From positions 1 through 5,135 of the forward strand of contig VAZF01000372.1 in assembly GCA_005888425.1 (NCBI GenBank): a DNA stretch of 5,135 bases, read 5' to 3'. This stretch comes from Alphaproteobacteria bacterium. Lineage in GTDB: Bacteria > Pseudomonadota > Alphaproteobacteria > ATCC43930 > CGMCC-115725. Shown one piece after another: positions 1-4,282 of this stretch. Each line of letters opens with the position of its first letter. Within the stretch, counting starts at the first letter, position 1. The position numbers were made by a program, and so were the translations under genes. A model generated the notes under the pieces. It was not told the DNA's origin, ran no database searches, and saw nothing but the letters and a program-made list of their open reading frames with translations.

Positions 1-171
1 GAGCTTGTGCGCGCCGCGCTTCGCCGCCAGCTCCTCTTCGGTGAACGGGATCGCACATTCGGCAAAAGCCGCGTGATAGGCCGGCAAGACCGCGCCGTCG
101 TCGCGCAACGTCGTGCCCATCAGATCGGTCACGACCAGTAGCGGGCGTTGCGATCCCGGTTTCGCGCTCAT
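1..171 (-). CDS. Phosphonatase-like HAD-family hydrolase, N-terminal part
   Basis: These are the first 57 codons of a leftward gene that continues past the left edge. Near residues 12-22 the product reads LLVVTDLMGTT: a hydrophobic beta strand followed by HAD motif I with nucleophile Asp16. Position +2 after the nucleophile is Met, not the Asp acid/base of most HAD phosphatases, and GTT follows. This DxxGTT form is typical of phosphonoacetaldehyde hydrolase (PhnX) and phosphonatase-like hydrolases. The following helix (about 29-42) and the charged TEEELAAKRGAHKL stretch would belong to the start of the cap domain. The ATG at 169-171 gives a normal spacing from start to motif I; only a weak GGGA-type ribosome site precedes it. 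HAD motifs II-IV lie outside the window, so the substrate cannot be named. A link to phosphonate breakdown is inference from motif I only. The gene is divergent from ogt. Confidence 0.75.
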   Translation of the reverse strand, partial: MSAKPGSQRPLLVVTDLMGTTLRDDGAVLPAYHAAFAECAIPFTEEELAAKRGAHKL

Positions 172-253
172 CTCATCCCGTCCGTCAGCCATTACTTCGG
201 CGGATCCCGTAGCATCAAATCGCGCGGCTTGGTACACCGCAAGCTTGTCGCCT

Positions 254-279
254 GGCGCGACACGATGCCGGCGCGACAC
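254..279. repeat. Short direct repeat in the divergent intergenic region
   Basis: GGCGCGACAC occurs at 254-263 and again at 270-279, a 16-bp period. GATGCC follows the first copy directly (264-269) and follows the second copy after a 6-nt gap (286-291). It lies in the 150-nt gap between the leftward HAD gene and ogt, where promoters for both should be. It could be a regulator site or chance in GC-rich DNA. I see no convincing sigma-70 promoter in this gap and nothing else in it. Confidence 0.35.
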
Positions 280-311
280 CATATCGATGCCGTCCGCATT
301 ATTTCCGTAAT

Positions 312-315
312 GGAG
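312..315 (+). promoter_or_regulatory. Ribosome binding site of ogt
   Basis: GGAG lies 6 nt before the ATG at 322. It favours this start over the ATG at 310, which would sit directly before the motif, and over the far upstream ATG at 148. Confidence 0.6.
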
Positions 316-321
316 CTCGCT

Positions 322-777
322 ATGCCGTCGCTTTCGATCCCAAGCCCGGTTGGCCCTCTGACAATCGAGGAACAGGCCGACAAAATCGTTGCGATCTCCT
401 GGAGTAACGGTGCGTCCCGTGGCAATGACAGCCCCTTGCTCGACGAGGCGGCGCGCCAGCTCGCCGCGTATTTCGAGGGCAAGCTGTCGCATTTCGATCT
501 GCCGCTCGCCCCGGCCGGGTCGCCGTTCGAAAAGCGCGTCTGGGCGGCGATGCAGCAGATCCCCTATGGCGAGACCCGCTGCTATGGCGATCTTGCCGCG
601 GCGATCGGCTCGGCGCCGCGTGCCGTGGGCGGCGCCTGCGGCCGCAACCCGATCCCGGTCGTGGTTCCCTGTCATCGCGTGCTCGCGAAGGGCGGCATGG
701 GCGGTTACAGCGGCGCCGGCGGCCTCGACACCAAGCGCACGCTCCTCCGCCTCGAAGGCGCGTTGCCCGCCGCTTAA
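322..777 (+). CDS. ogt: Methylated-DNA--protein-cysteine S-methyltransferase (O6-alkylguanine-DNA alkyltransferase)
   Basis: This is a suicide DNA repair protein: it moves the alkyl group from O6-alkylguanine (and O4-alkylthymine) in DNA to its own cysteine. The 151-residue product has a divergent N-terminal domain (about 1-65) and the conserved C-terminal DNA-binding domain (about 67-147). Visible landmarks are the YGETRCYGDLA helix with Tyr88, Arg100 (the arginine that fills the flipped-base gap), Asn109 of the NP pair, the PCHRV active site with Cys117, the GGYSG loop at 127-131, and LEG at 144-146 near the C-terminus. Spacing from Arg100 and Asn109 to Cys117 (17 and 8 residues) equals that in human MGMT. 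There is no Ada-type metal-binding or AraC domain, so it is a stand-alone Ogt of usual length. The start at 322 is chosen for its GGAG motif and because the family begins here. qor follows 71 nt downstream and may be cotranscribed. No Ada box was seen. Confidence 0.93.
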   Translation: MPSLSIPSPVGPLTIEEQADKIVAISWSNGASRGNDSPLLDEAARQLAAYFEGKLSHFDLPLAPAGSPFEKRVWAAMQQIPYGETRCYGDLAAAIGSAPRAVGGACGRNPIPVVVPCHRVLAKGGMGGYSGAGGLDTKRTLLRLEGALPAA

Positions 778-794
778 GGCCTTGGGTTAGTGAC

Positions 795-812
795 GCCGCG
801 CTTCTGCGCGGC
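795..812 (+). other. GC-rich hairpin between ogt and qor
   Basis: This is a perfect 7-bp inverted repeat (GCCGCGC / GCGCGGC) around a TTCT loop, starting 17 nt after the ogt stop codon. No T-run follows, so it is not a standard intrinsic terminator. It could protect the ogt mRNA 3' end or reduce readthrough into qor. The structure is certain as sequence; its function is unknown. Confidence 0.5.
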
Positions 813-836
813 TATCGTCGCGCCATCCGATCCAAA

Positions 837-842
837 AGGAGG
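837..842 (+). promoter_or_regulatory. Ribosome binding site of qor
   Basis: This is a full-consensus AGGAGG. It lies 6 nt before the ATG at 849 but only 3 nt before the in-frame GTG at 846, so the ATG is the preferred start. Confidence 0.85.
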
Positions 843-848
843 CGCGTG

Positions 849-1823
849 ATGGTGCAAGCGATCCGTTTTGCCAAGACCGGCGGACCCGAGGTCCTGGAAT
901 GGCAGCCGGTCGAGGTCGGCAAACCCGGCCAGGGCCAGGTGCGGCTGCGCCATACCGCGGTCGGGCTCAATTACATCGACACCTATCAGCGCAGCGGCCT
1001 CTATCCGATGCCATTGCCGAGCGGCCTCGGCTCCGAGGCGGCGGGGGTCATCGAGGAGGTTGGGCCCGGCGTCACCGGGCTAAAGGTCGGCGACCGCGTC
1101 GCCTATGCCGGCGGGCCGCTCGGCGCCTATAGCGAGGCGCGCGTCATGCCGGCCGACCGGCTCGTGCCATTGCCGGCCGGCATCACCGACCAGCAGGGCG
1201 CGGCGATGATGCTGAAGGGCATGACCGCGTGGTACCTGATCCGCCGCACCCATGTCGTGAAGCCGGGCGAGACGATCCTGATCCATGCCGCGGCCGGCGG
1301 CGTCGGGCTGATCGTCTGCCAATGGGCGAAGCATTTGGGCGCGACGGTCATCGGCACCGTCGGCGATGACGACAAGGCGGCGCTCGCGAAGAAGAACGGC
1401 TGCGACCACCCAATCAACTACCGGCGCGAGGATTTTGTCGCGCGCGTCAACGACATCACCGGCGGCAAGAAATTGCCGGTCGTCTACGACTCGGTTGGCA
1501 AGGACACGTTCTATAAATCATTGGATTGCCTGGCGCCGCTCGGCCTGATCGCGTCGTTCGGCCAATCCTCCGGCGCGATCGGCCCGGTCGACATCGGCAT
1601 TCTCGCGCCGAAGGGATCGCTGTACCTGACGCGGCCGACGCTCAACAACTACACGGCGACCCGCGAGGATCTGATGACCGCGGCGGGCGAACTGTTCGAT
1701 GTCGTGCAGAAAGGCGCCGTCAAGCTGGCAATCAACCAGACCTATCCGCTGCGCGACGCGGCGAAGGCCCACCGCGACCTGCAGGACCGCAAGACGACGG
1801 GATCGACCGTCTTCACGGTCTAG
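849..1823 (+). CDS. qor: NADPH:quinone oxidoreductase (zinc-independent MDR family)
   Basis: This is a cytosolic medium-chain dehydrogenase/reductase of the quinone oxidoreductase (zeta-crystallin) group, which uses NADPH to reduce quinones or other reactive carbonyl/enone compounds. The 324-residue product is close to the family length. The GroES-like N-terminal domain (about 1-125) carries VGLNYIDTYQRSG at 38-50 and GLGSEAAGVIEEVG at 59-72. The GSE replaces the GHE of zinc alcohol dehydrogenases, and no structural-zinc cysteine cluster is present. The Rossmann domain has the AAAGGVG nucleotide-binding loop at 147-153. The domain continues with VVYDSVG at 211-217 and LGLIASFGQSSG at 231-242. 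The C-terminus ends in the usual KTTGSTVF pattern. The start is fixed by AGGAGG. It follows ogt on the same strand, possibly as a two-gene unit for DNA-alkylation and electrophile stress (inference). The natural substrate cannot be told from sequence. Confidence 0.9.
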   Translation: MVQAIRFAKTGGPEVLEWQPVEVGKPGQGQVRLRHTAVGLNYIDTYQRSGLYPMPLPSGLGSEAAGVIEEVGPGVTGLKVGDRVAYAGGPLGAYSEARVMPADRLVPLPAGITDQQGAAMMLKGMTAWYLIRRTHVVKPGETILIHAAAGGVGLIVCQWAKHLGATVIGTVGDDDKAALAKKNGCDHPINYRREDFVARVNDITGGKKLPVVYDSVGKDTFYKSLDCLAPLGLIASFGQSSGAIGPVDIGILAPKGSLYLTRPTLNNYTATREDLMTAAGELFDVVQKGAVKLAINQTYPLRDAAKAHRDLQDRKTTGSTVFTV

Positions 1824-1842
1824 CAAACCCATGCCCCTGCCC

Positions 1843-1903
1843 CAACCCTCCCCCGCTCGCGGGGGACGGTGTCCGACGCGAAGCGAAGGACGGGTGGGGG
1901 CTG
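1843..1903. repeat. REP-like palindromic element between convergent genes
   Basis: This stretch between the ends of qor and the small leftward gene is two hairpins in a row. The first pairs CCCTCCCCCG (1846-1855) with CGGGGGACGG (1860-1869) with one mismatch. The second pairs GTCC (1871-1874) with GGAC (1888-1891), with an inner CGC-GAA-GCG stem. It ends with GGGTGGGGG. The same motifs (CCCTCCCCC, GGGGGA, GGGTGGG) recur at 2338-2369. No T-run follows on either strand, so it is not a textbook terminator, though it may block both convergent transcripts. It looks like a dispersed extragenic palindrome; copy number cannot be judged here. Confidence 0.55.
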
Positions 1904-1913
1904 ATCGCCGGGA

Positions 1914-2225
1914 CTAGAACCCGCCGTAAAGCTGGCGCCGGTTCAGCTGGTTGGCGATGTGATCGGTCGGCGACGGCCGGTTCCACGGCTCATAGCCATC
2001 GCCGCCGCCATAGAAACCGTCCCGCTGCCGATAGGCCCGGTGATAGCCATAGCGGTTCGGCACGCAACTACCCCACCGGTTCGGGTGAAGGCCCCAGCCG
2101 CATCCGCCGGCGACCGCGATGATGTTCTGCTGGCCCGCCGGCGCCGGGACGCTCGGCGCGGCGTTGGCGGCCGTAGCGGCGACCAGAGCGAGCGCGCCGA
2201 CGAAACCCATGGTTGCTATCCGCAT
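1914..2225 (-). CDS. Small exported protein with a GCG...CxPN cysteine motif, function unknown
   Basis: This 103-residue protein has a clear Sec signal peptide: a short MRIATM start, hydrophobic core at about 7-20, and an ANA|A cleavage site after residue 22. The predicted mature protein is about 81 residues. Its core, GCGWGLHPNRWGSCVPN (41-57), has two cysteines 12 apart. It matches a pattern common in small secreted alphaproteobacterial proteins (GCGxGxHxxxxGxCxPN), which I recall being described as a 'GCG_CRPN' domain. A Tyr/Gly/Arg-rich tail follows, ending in YGGF. Cys42 and Cys54 could form a disulfide or bind metal in the periplasm; this is inference. The ATG at 2225 is chosen because GAGG lies 8 nt upstream and the signal peptide begins here; upstream in-frame ATGs (2261, 2330) would add a charged N-terminus. 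It lies between rho and qor and has no functional tie to either that I can see. Confidence 0.72.
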   Translation of the reverse strand: MRIATMGFVGALALVAATAANAAPSVPAPAGQQNIIAVAGGCGWGLHPNRWGSCVPNRYGYHRAYRQRDGFYGGGDGYEPWNRPSPTDHIANQLNRRQLYGGF

Positions 2226-2233
2226 TTTTGCTG

Positions 2234-2237
2234 CCTC
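2234..2237 (-). promoter_or_regulatory. Ribosome binding site of the small exported protein gene
   Basis: GAGG on the minus strand (CCTC at 2234-2237) lies 8 nt before the ATG at 2225 and supports this start over the in-frame ATG at 2261. Confidence 0.5.
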
Positions 2238-2238
2238 A

Positions 2239-2258
2239 TCGAGATGCAATCGTCTCGA
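2239..2258 (-). promoter_or_regulatory. Inverted repeat touching the ribosome binding site
   Basis: TCGAGA (2239-2244) and TCTCGA (2253-2258) form a perfect 6-bp inverted repeat with an 8-nt spacer. It ends one base from the GAGG of the small exported protein gene. It could be a leader hairpin limiting ribosome access or a repressor site. No family is recognised. Confidence 0.35.
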
Positions 2259-2262
2259 CATC

Positions 2263-2288
2263 AACAATCGGCGCTCGGTCGAAATTCC
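2263..2288 (-). promoter_or_regulatory. Possible EcfG-like (general stress) promoter, weak
   Basis: On the minus strand GGAAT (2288-2284) and TGTT (2266-2263) are 17 nt apart. The alphaproteobacterial EcfG consensus as I know it is GGAAC-N16/17-CGTT, so one base differs in each box. The position, about 40 nt before the ATG of the small exported protein gene, is right for a promoter. Two mismatches in nine bases make this tentative. Confidence 0.2.
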
Positions 2289-2290
2289 TC

Positions 2291-2306
2291 GCCGCGCGAA
2301 CGCGGC
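2291..2306. other. Perfect GC hairpin in the rho / small-gene intergenic region
   Basis: GCCGCG and CGCGGC flank a 4-nt loop, read as TTCG on the minus strand and CGAA on the plus strand. It lies just downstream of the rho terminator T-tract and upstream of the candidate promoter of the small gene. It might back up termination of rho. No T-run follows it. Confidence 0.4.
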
Positions 2307-2328
2307 AGGTTGCACCGCAGGTAAGGGC

Positions 2329-2360
2329 AAAAAGAAACCCTCCCCCTTGATGGGGGAGGG
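2329..2360 (-). terminator. Intrinsic terminator of rho
   Basis: On the minus strand, 23 nt after the rho stop codon, a perfect 9-bp stem (CCCTCCCCC at 2338-2346 with GGGGGAGGG at 2352-2360, 5-nt loop) is followed directly by TTTCTTTTT (2337-2329). Stem plus U-tract is the classic factor-independent terminator. Its core matches the palindrome at 1846-1869, so it may derive from a dispersed repeat. The gene for the termination factor itself thus seems to end at a Rho-independent site. Confidence 0.85.
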
Positions 2361-2383
2361 CTGGGTGGGCGGTGATATCCGTT

Positions 2384-3640
2384 TTAGGTGTTCATCGCGT
2401 CGAAGAACTCGGCGTTGCTCTTCGATTCCTTGAGCTTGTTGATCAGGAATTCGAGCCCGTCATTGGTGCCCATCGGCATCAAGACGCGCCGCAACACCCA
2501 CATCTTTGACAGGACGCCGCGATCGACCAGCAACTCTTCCTTGCGGGTGCCGGATTTGGTGATGTCGAGCGCCGGGAAGGTGCGCTTGTCGGCGACCTTG
2601 CGGTCGAGCACGATTTCCGAATTACCGGTGCCCTTGAACTCTTCGAAGATGACTTCGTCCATGCGCGAGCCCGTATCGATCAGCGCCGTCGCGATGATCG
2701 TCAGCGAGCCACCTTCCTCGATGTTGCGCGCCGCGCCGAAAAAGCGTTTCGGCCGCTGCAGCGCGTTAGCGTCGACGCCGCCGGTCAAAACCTTGCCGGA
2801 CGACGGCACGACCGTGTTGTAGGCACGCGCCAGGCGGGTGATCGAGTCCAAGAGGATCACGACATCGCGTTTATGCTCGACGAGGCGCTTCGCCTTCTCG
2901 ATGACCATCTCGGCGACCGCGACATGGCGGGTCGCCGGCTCGTCGAAGGTCGAGCTGATGACCTCGCCCTTGACCGAGCGGGCCATGTCGGTGACCTCCT
3001 CCGGCCGCTCGTCGATCAACAGGACGATCAGGTAGACCTCAGAGTGGTTCGCCGCCAGCGCATGCGCGATGTTCTGCAGCATGACGGTCTTGCCGGTGCG
3101 CGGCGGCGACACGATCAATGCCCGCTGGCCCTTGCCGAGCGGCGTGATCAGGTCAAGCACCCGCGTCGTCAAATCCTTTTTGGTCGGGTCATCGAGCTCG
3201 AGCTGGATTTTCTCTTCGGGGTAGAGCGGCGTCAGATTGTCGAAATTGATGCGGTGCCGCAGCCGGTCCGGCTCCTCGAAATTGATGCTGCTGATCTTGA
3301 CCAGCGCAAAATAGCGCTCGCCGTCGCGCGGGCTGCGGATCTGGCCGTCGACCGTGTCGCCAGTGCGCAGGCCAAACCGCCTGACCTGGTTCGGGCTGAC
3401 ATAGATGTCGTCCGGGCCCGGCAGGTAGTTCGCTTCCGGCGAGCGCAGGAAGCCAAATCCGTCCGACAGGACTTCGAGGACGCCGTCGCCCGAGATCGGC
3501 ACGTCGTTTTCGGCGAGCTGCTTCAGGATCGCGAACATCATGTCCTGCTTGCGCAAGGAGGACGCGTTCTCGATCTGCAGCTCTTCGGCGAACGCCAGCA
3601 ATTCCGCCGGCGTCTTACGCTTGAGTTCTTGGAGATTCAT
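2384..3640 (-). CDS. rho: Transcription termination factor Rho
   Basis: Rho is a hexameric RNA-dependent ATPase/translocase that loads on C-rich, unstructured RNA and stops transcription. The 418-residue product aligns with E. coli Rho (419 aa) almost without gaps, so E. coli numbering applies. It has the N-terminal helical bundle (1-46) and the cold-shock-like primary RNA site with DGFGFLR (60-66) and YLPGPDDIYVSP (72-83). Next come Walker A SPPRTGKT (178-185, Lys184), catalytic Glu211 in LLIDERPEE, and Walker B with Asp265. Then come the Q-loop VLTGGVDANAL (284-294), the R-loop TGSRMDE (323-329, Arg replacing Lys326) and the arginine finger Arg366. Arg212, Asp265, Ser266 and Gly337, which contact bicyclomycin in E. 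coli, are present. The start MNLQELK matches the family exactly, yet no Shine-Dalgarno precedes it. It lies 204 nt after hemJ and has its own candidate promoter, structured leader and terminator. The usual downstream neighbour mnmE is absent. Confidence 0.99.
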   Translation of the reverse strand: MNLQELKRKTPAELLAFAEELQIENASSLRKQDMMFAILKQLAENDVPISGDGVLEVLSDGFGFLRSPEANYLPGPDDIYVSPNQVRRFGLRTGDTVDGQIRSPRDGERYFALVKISSINFEEPDRLRHRINFDNLTPLYPEEKIQLELDDPTKKDLTTRVLDLITPLGKGQRALIVSPPRTGKTVMLQNIAHALAANHSEVYLIVLLIDERPEEVTDMARSVKGEVISSTFDEPATRHVAVAEMVIEKAKRLVEHKRDVVILLDSITRLARAYNTVVPSSGKVLTGGVDANALQRPKRFFGAARNIEEGGSLTIIATALIDTGSRMDEVIFEEFKGTGNSEIVLDRKVADKRTFPALDITKSGTRKEELLVDRGVLSKMWVLRRVLMPMGTNDGLEFLINKLKESKSNAEFFDAMNT

Positions 3641-3644
3641 CTGT

Positions 3645-3659
3645 CTATCGTCGCGATAG
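3645..3659 (-). promoter_or_regulatory. Hairpin directly before the rho start codon
   Basis: CTATCG and CGATAG form a perfect 6-bp stem with a 3-nt loop. On the rho strand it ends 4 nt before the ATG, in the space where a Shine-Dalgarno would be; none is visible. It may limit ribosome access. No protein or ligand is implied by the sequence. Confidence 0.45.
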
Positions 3660-3662
3660 GGG

Positions 3663-3713
3663 CGGACTCGCCCGTCCCGGGGTGCCTGGCGCGGACGGAG
3701 TCCGACAGGCGAG
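3663..3713 (-). promoter_or_regulatory. Long stem-loop with an alternative pairing in the rho leader
   Basis: CGGACTC (3663-3669) pairs with GAGTCCG (3698-3704). Inside it CGTCC (3673-3677) pairs with GGACG (3693-3697), giving 12 bp with a 3-nt bulge. CTCGCC (3667-3672) can instead pair with GGCGAG (3708-3713). The two folds share bases and exclude each other, as in attenuators, but GC-rich DNA gives such pairs by chance too. Confidence 0.4.
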
Positions 3714-3748
3714 AAGGTTGGAGATTGCAGGGAAGGATTGAAGAAAAA
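3704..3748 (-). promoter_or_regulatory. Candidate Rho-loading (rut) site in the rho leader
   Basis: On the rho strand this 45-nt stretch has 18 C and only 3 G, is rich in pyrimidine-C dinucleotides (TC, CC) and has little self-pairing. The flanking genes are GC-rich with G and C roughly balanced, so the C>G bias stands out. Such bubbles are the known signature of rut sites. Its place inside the leader of rho suggests feedback: surplus Rho would end its own transcript early. Rho autoregulation is known in E. coli and has been reported in Caulobacter. That it works here is inference. Confidence 0.5.
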
Positions 3749-3769
3749 CCGGCTGGCGGTATGGCGGTT

Positions 3770-3798
3770 CCCTTACAGAAGCCAGATATGCAAGTCAA
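3770..3798 (-). promoter_or_regulatory. Candidate sigma-70-type promoter of rho
   Basis: On the minus strand TTGACT (3798-3793) is followed after 17 nt by TAAGGG (3775-3770). The -35 box is good and the -10 is poor; TGTAAG at 3777-3772 with 15-nt spacing is an alternative. This is the most AT-rich part of the hemJ-rho gap. If used, it gives a leader of about 120 nt. Confidence 0.35.
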
Positions 3799-3810
3799 AC
3801 ACGACTTGCA
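3789..3810. promoter_or_regulatory. 8-bp inverted repeat over the candidate rho -35 box
   Basis: TGCAAGTC (3789-3796) and GACTTGCA (3803-3810) form a perfect 8-bp inverted repeat with a 6-nt spacer. One half overlaps the candidate -35 box. A dyad here could be a repressor operator. As RNA it lies 35 nt beyond the hemJ stop and is followed by a U-rich but not U-only stretch, so it could instead be a weak hemJ terminator. Confidence 0.45.
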
Positions 3811-3844
3811 AGGGGTTGGTTCATCCCGAGCCCCGGCGCGGTCG

Positions 3845-4282
3845 TCAGAACGGCTTGACGACCACAAGGATGACGATCGCGATCATCGCCAAGGTCGGCA
3901 GCTCGTTGACGATTCGATAAAACCGCGCCCGGCGCGCGTTGCGCCCGGCCGCGAAATCCCGCCGCCAGCGCTCCAACAGGCCGTGAAAGACGGTCAGCAG
4001 CAGCACGAGGCCGAGCTTTGACCAGATCCAGCCGCGCCCCCAATCTACGATGCCCGGCATCGCCGCCAGCCCGATCCCGAACAGATAGGTCAGGACGAGC
4101 GCCGGCATCATGATCCCGCGCATCAGCCGCCGCTCCATGATCTCAAAGGTCGCGGCGCGGTTCGATCCGGACGGCGTCGCGGCGTGATAGACAAAGAGCC
4201 GAGGCAAATAGAGCAGCCCGGCCATCCACGCGATAACGGCGATGATGTGCAGCGCCTTCAGCCGGGGATAGGCGGCGCTCAC
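3845..4282 (-). CDS. hemJ: Protoporphyrinogen IX oxidase HemJ
   Basis: HemJ is the membrane-bound, haem-containing enzyme that oxidises protoporphyrinogen IX to protoporphyrin IX in most alphaproteobacteria, in place of HemG or HemY. The 145-residue product has the usual length and four hydrophobic segments (about 8-28, 57-76, 86-103, 126-144). Family motifs are LKALHII with His12 (the expected haem ligand), LPRLFVYH (26-33), the FEIMERRLMRGIMMPA helix (46-61), WSKL with Lys89, His100, FYRIVNELPT (121-130) and the C-terminal ILVVVKPF. The start is a GTG at 4282 whose GTGA overlaps the hemH stop by 4 nt. There is no strong Shine-Dalgarno, so translation is probably coupled to hemH. hemH-hemJ-rho is a common alphaproteobacterial order. 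No residue expected of the family is missing that I can see. Confidence 0.95.
   Translation of the reverse strand: MSAAYPRLKALHIIAVIAWMAGLLYLPRLFVYHAATPSGSNRAATFEIMERRLMRGIMMPALVLTYLFGIGLAAMPGIVDWGRGWIWSKLGLVLLLTVFHGLLERWRRDFAAGRNARRARFYRIVNELPTLAMIAIVILVVVKPF

Noticed and set aside
148..321. Extended start of ogt at 148 giving a 209-residue protein.
   Set aside because: The extra 58 residues do not resemble the family, overlap the start of the divergent HAD gene, and lack a ribosome site; the ATG at 322 has GGAG at good spacing.
846..848. In-frame GTG start of qor three bases before the ATG.
   Set aside because: It is only 3 nt from AGGAGG; the ATG at 849 has the normal 6-nt spacing.
1846..1869. 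Palindrome after qor as a classical intrinsic terminator.
   Set aside because: The stem is strong but neither strand shows a T-run after it; it is listed as a REP-like repeat instead.
1526..2122. Plus-strand frame running from inside qor across the gap into the small gene region.
   Set aside because: It overlaps qor in another frame and is Arg/Pro/Gly-rich without any domain; it looks like a GC-rich shadow.
2226..2330. Longer N-terminus (138 residues) for the small exported protein.
   Set aside because: It would put 35 residues, including an Arg-rich stretch, before a well-formed signal peptide, run through the terminator T-tract, and ignore the GAGG site for the ATG at 2225.
3795..3824. 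Nine-codon frame (MNQPLASRV) upstream of rho as a possible leader peptide.
   Set aside because: It starts upstream of the candidate rho promoter, has no clear ribosome site, no run of regulatory codons, and ends inside the inverted repeat; chance is the simpler reading.
2873..4021. Long plus-strand open frame (382 codons) opposite rho and hemJ.
   Set aside because: It is an antisense shadow: Arg/Asp/Val/Leu-rich composition typical of GC-rich reverse frames, no ribosome site, no recognised domain, and it spans two well-identified genes and their gap.
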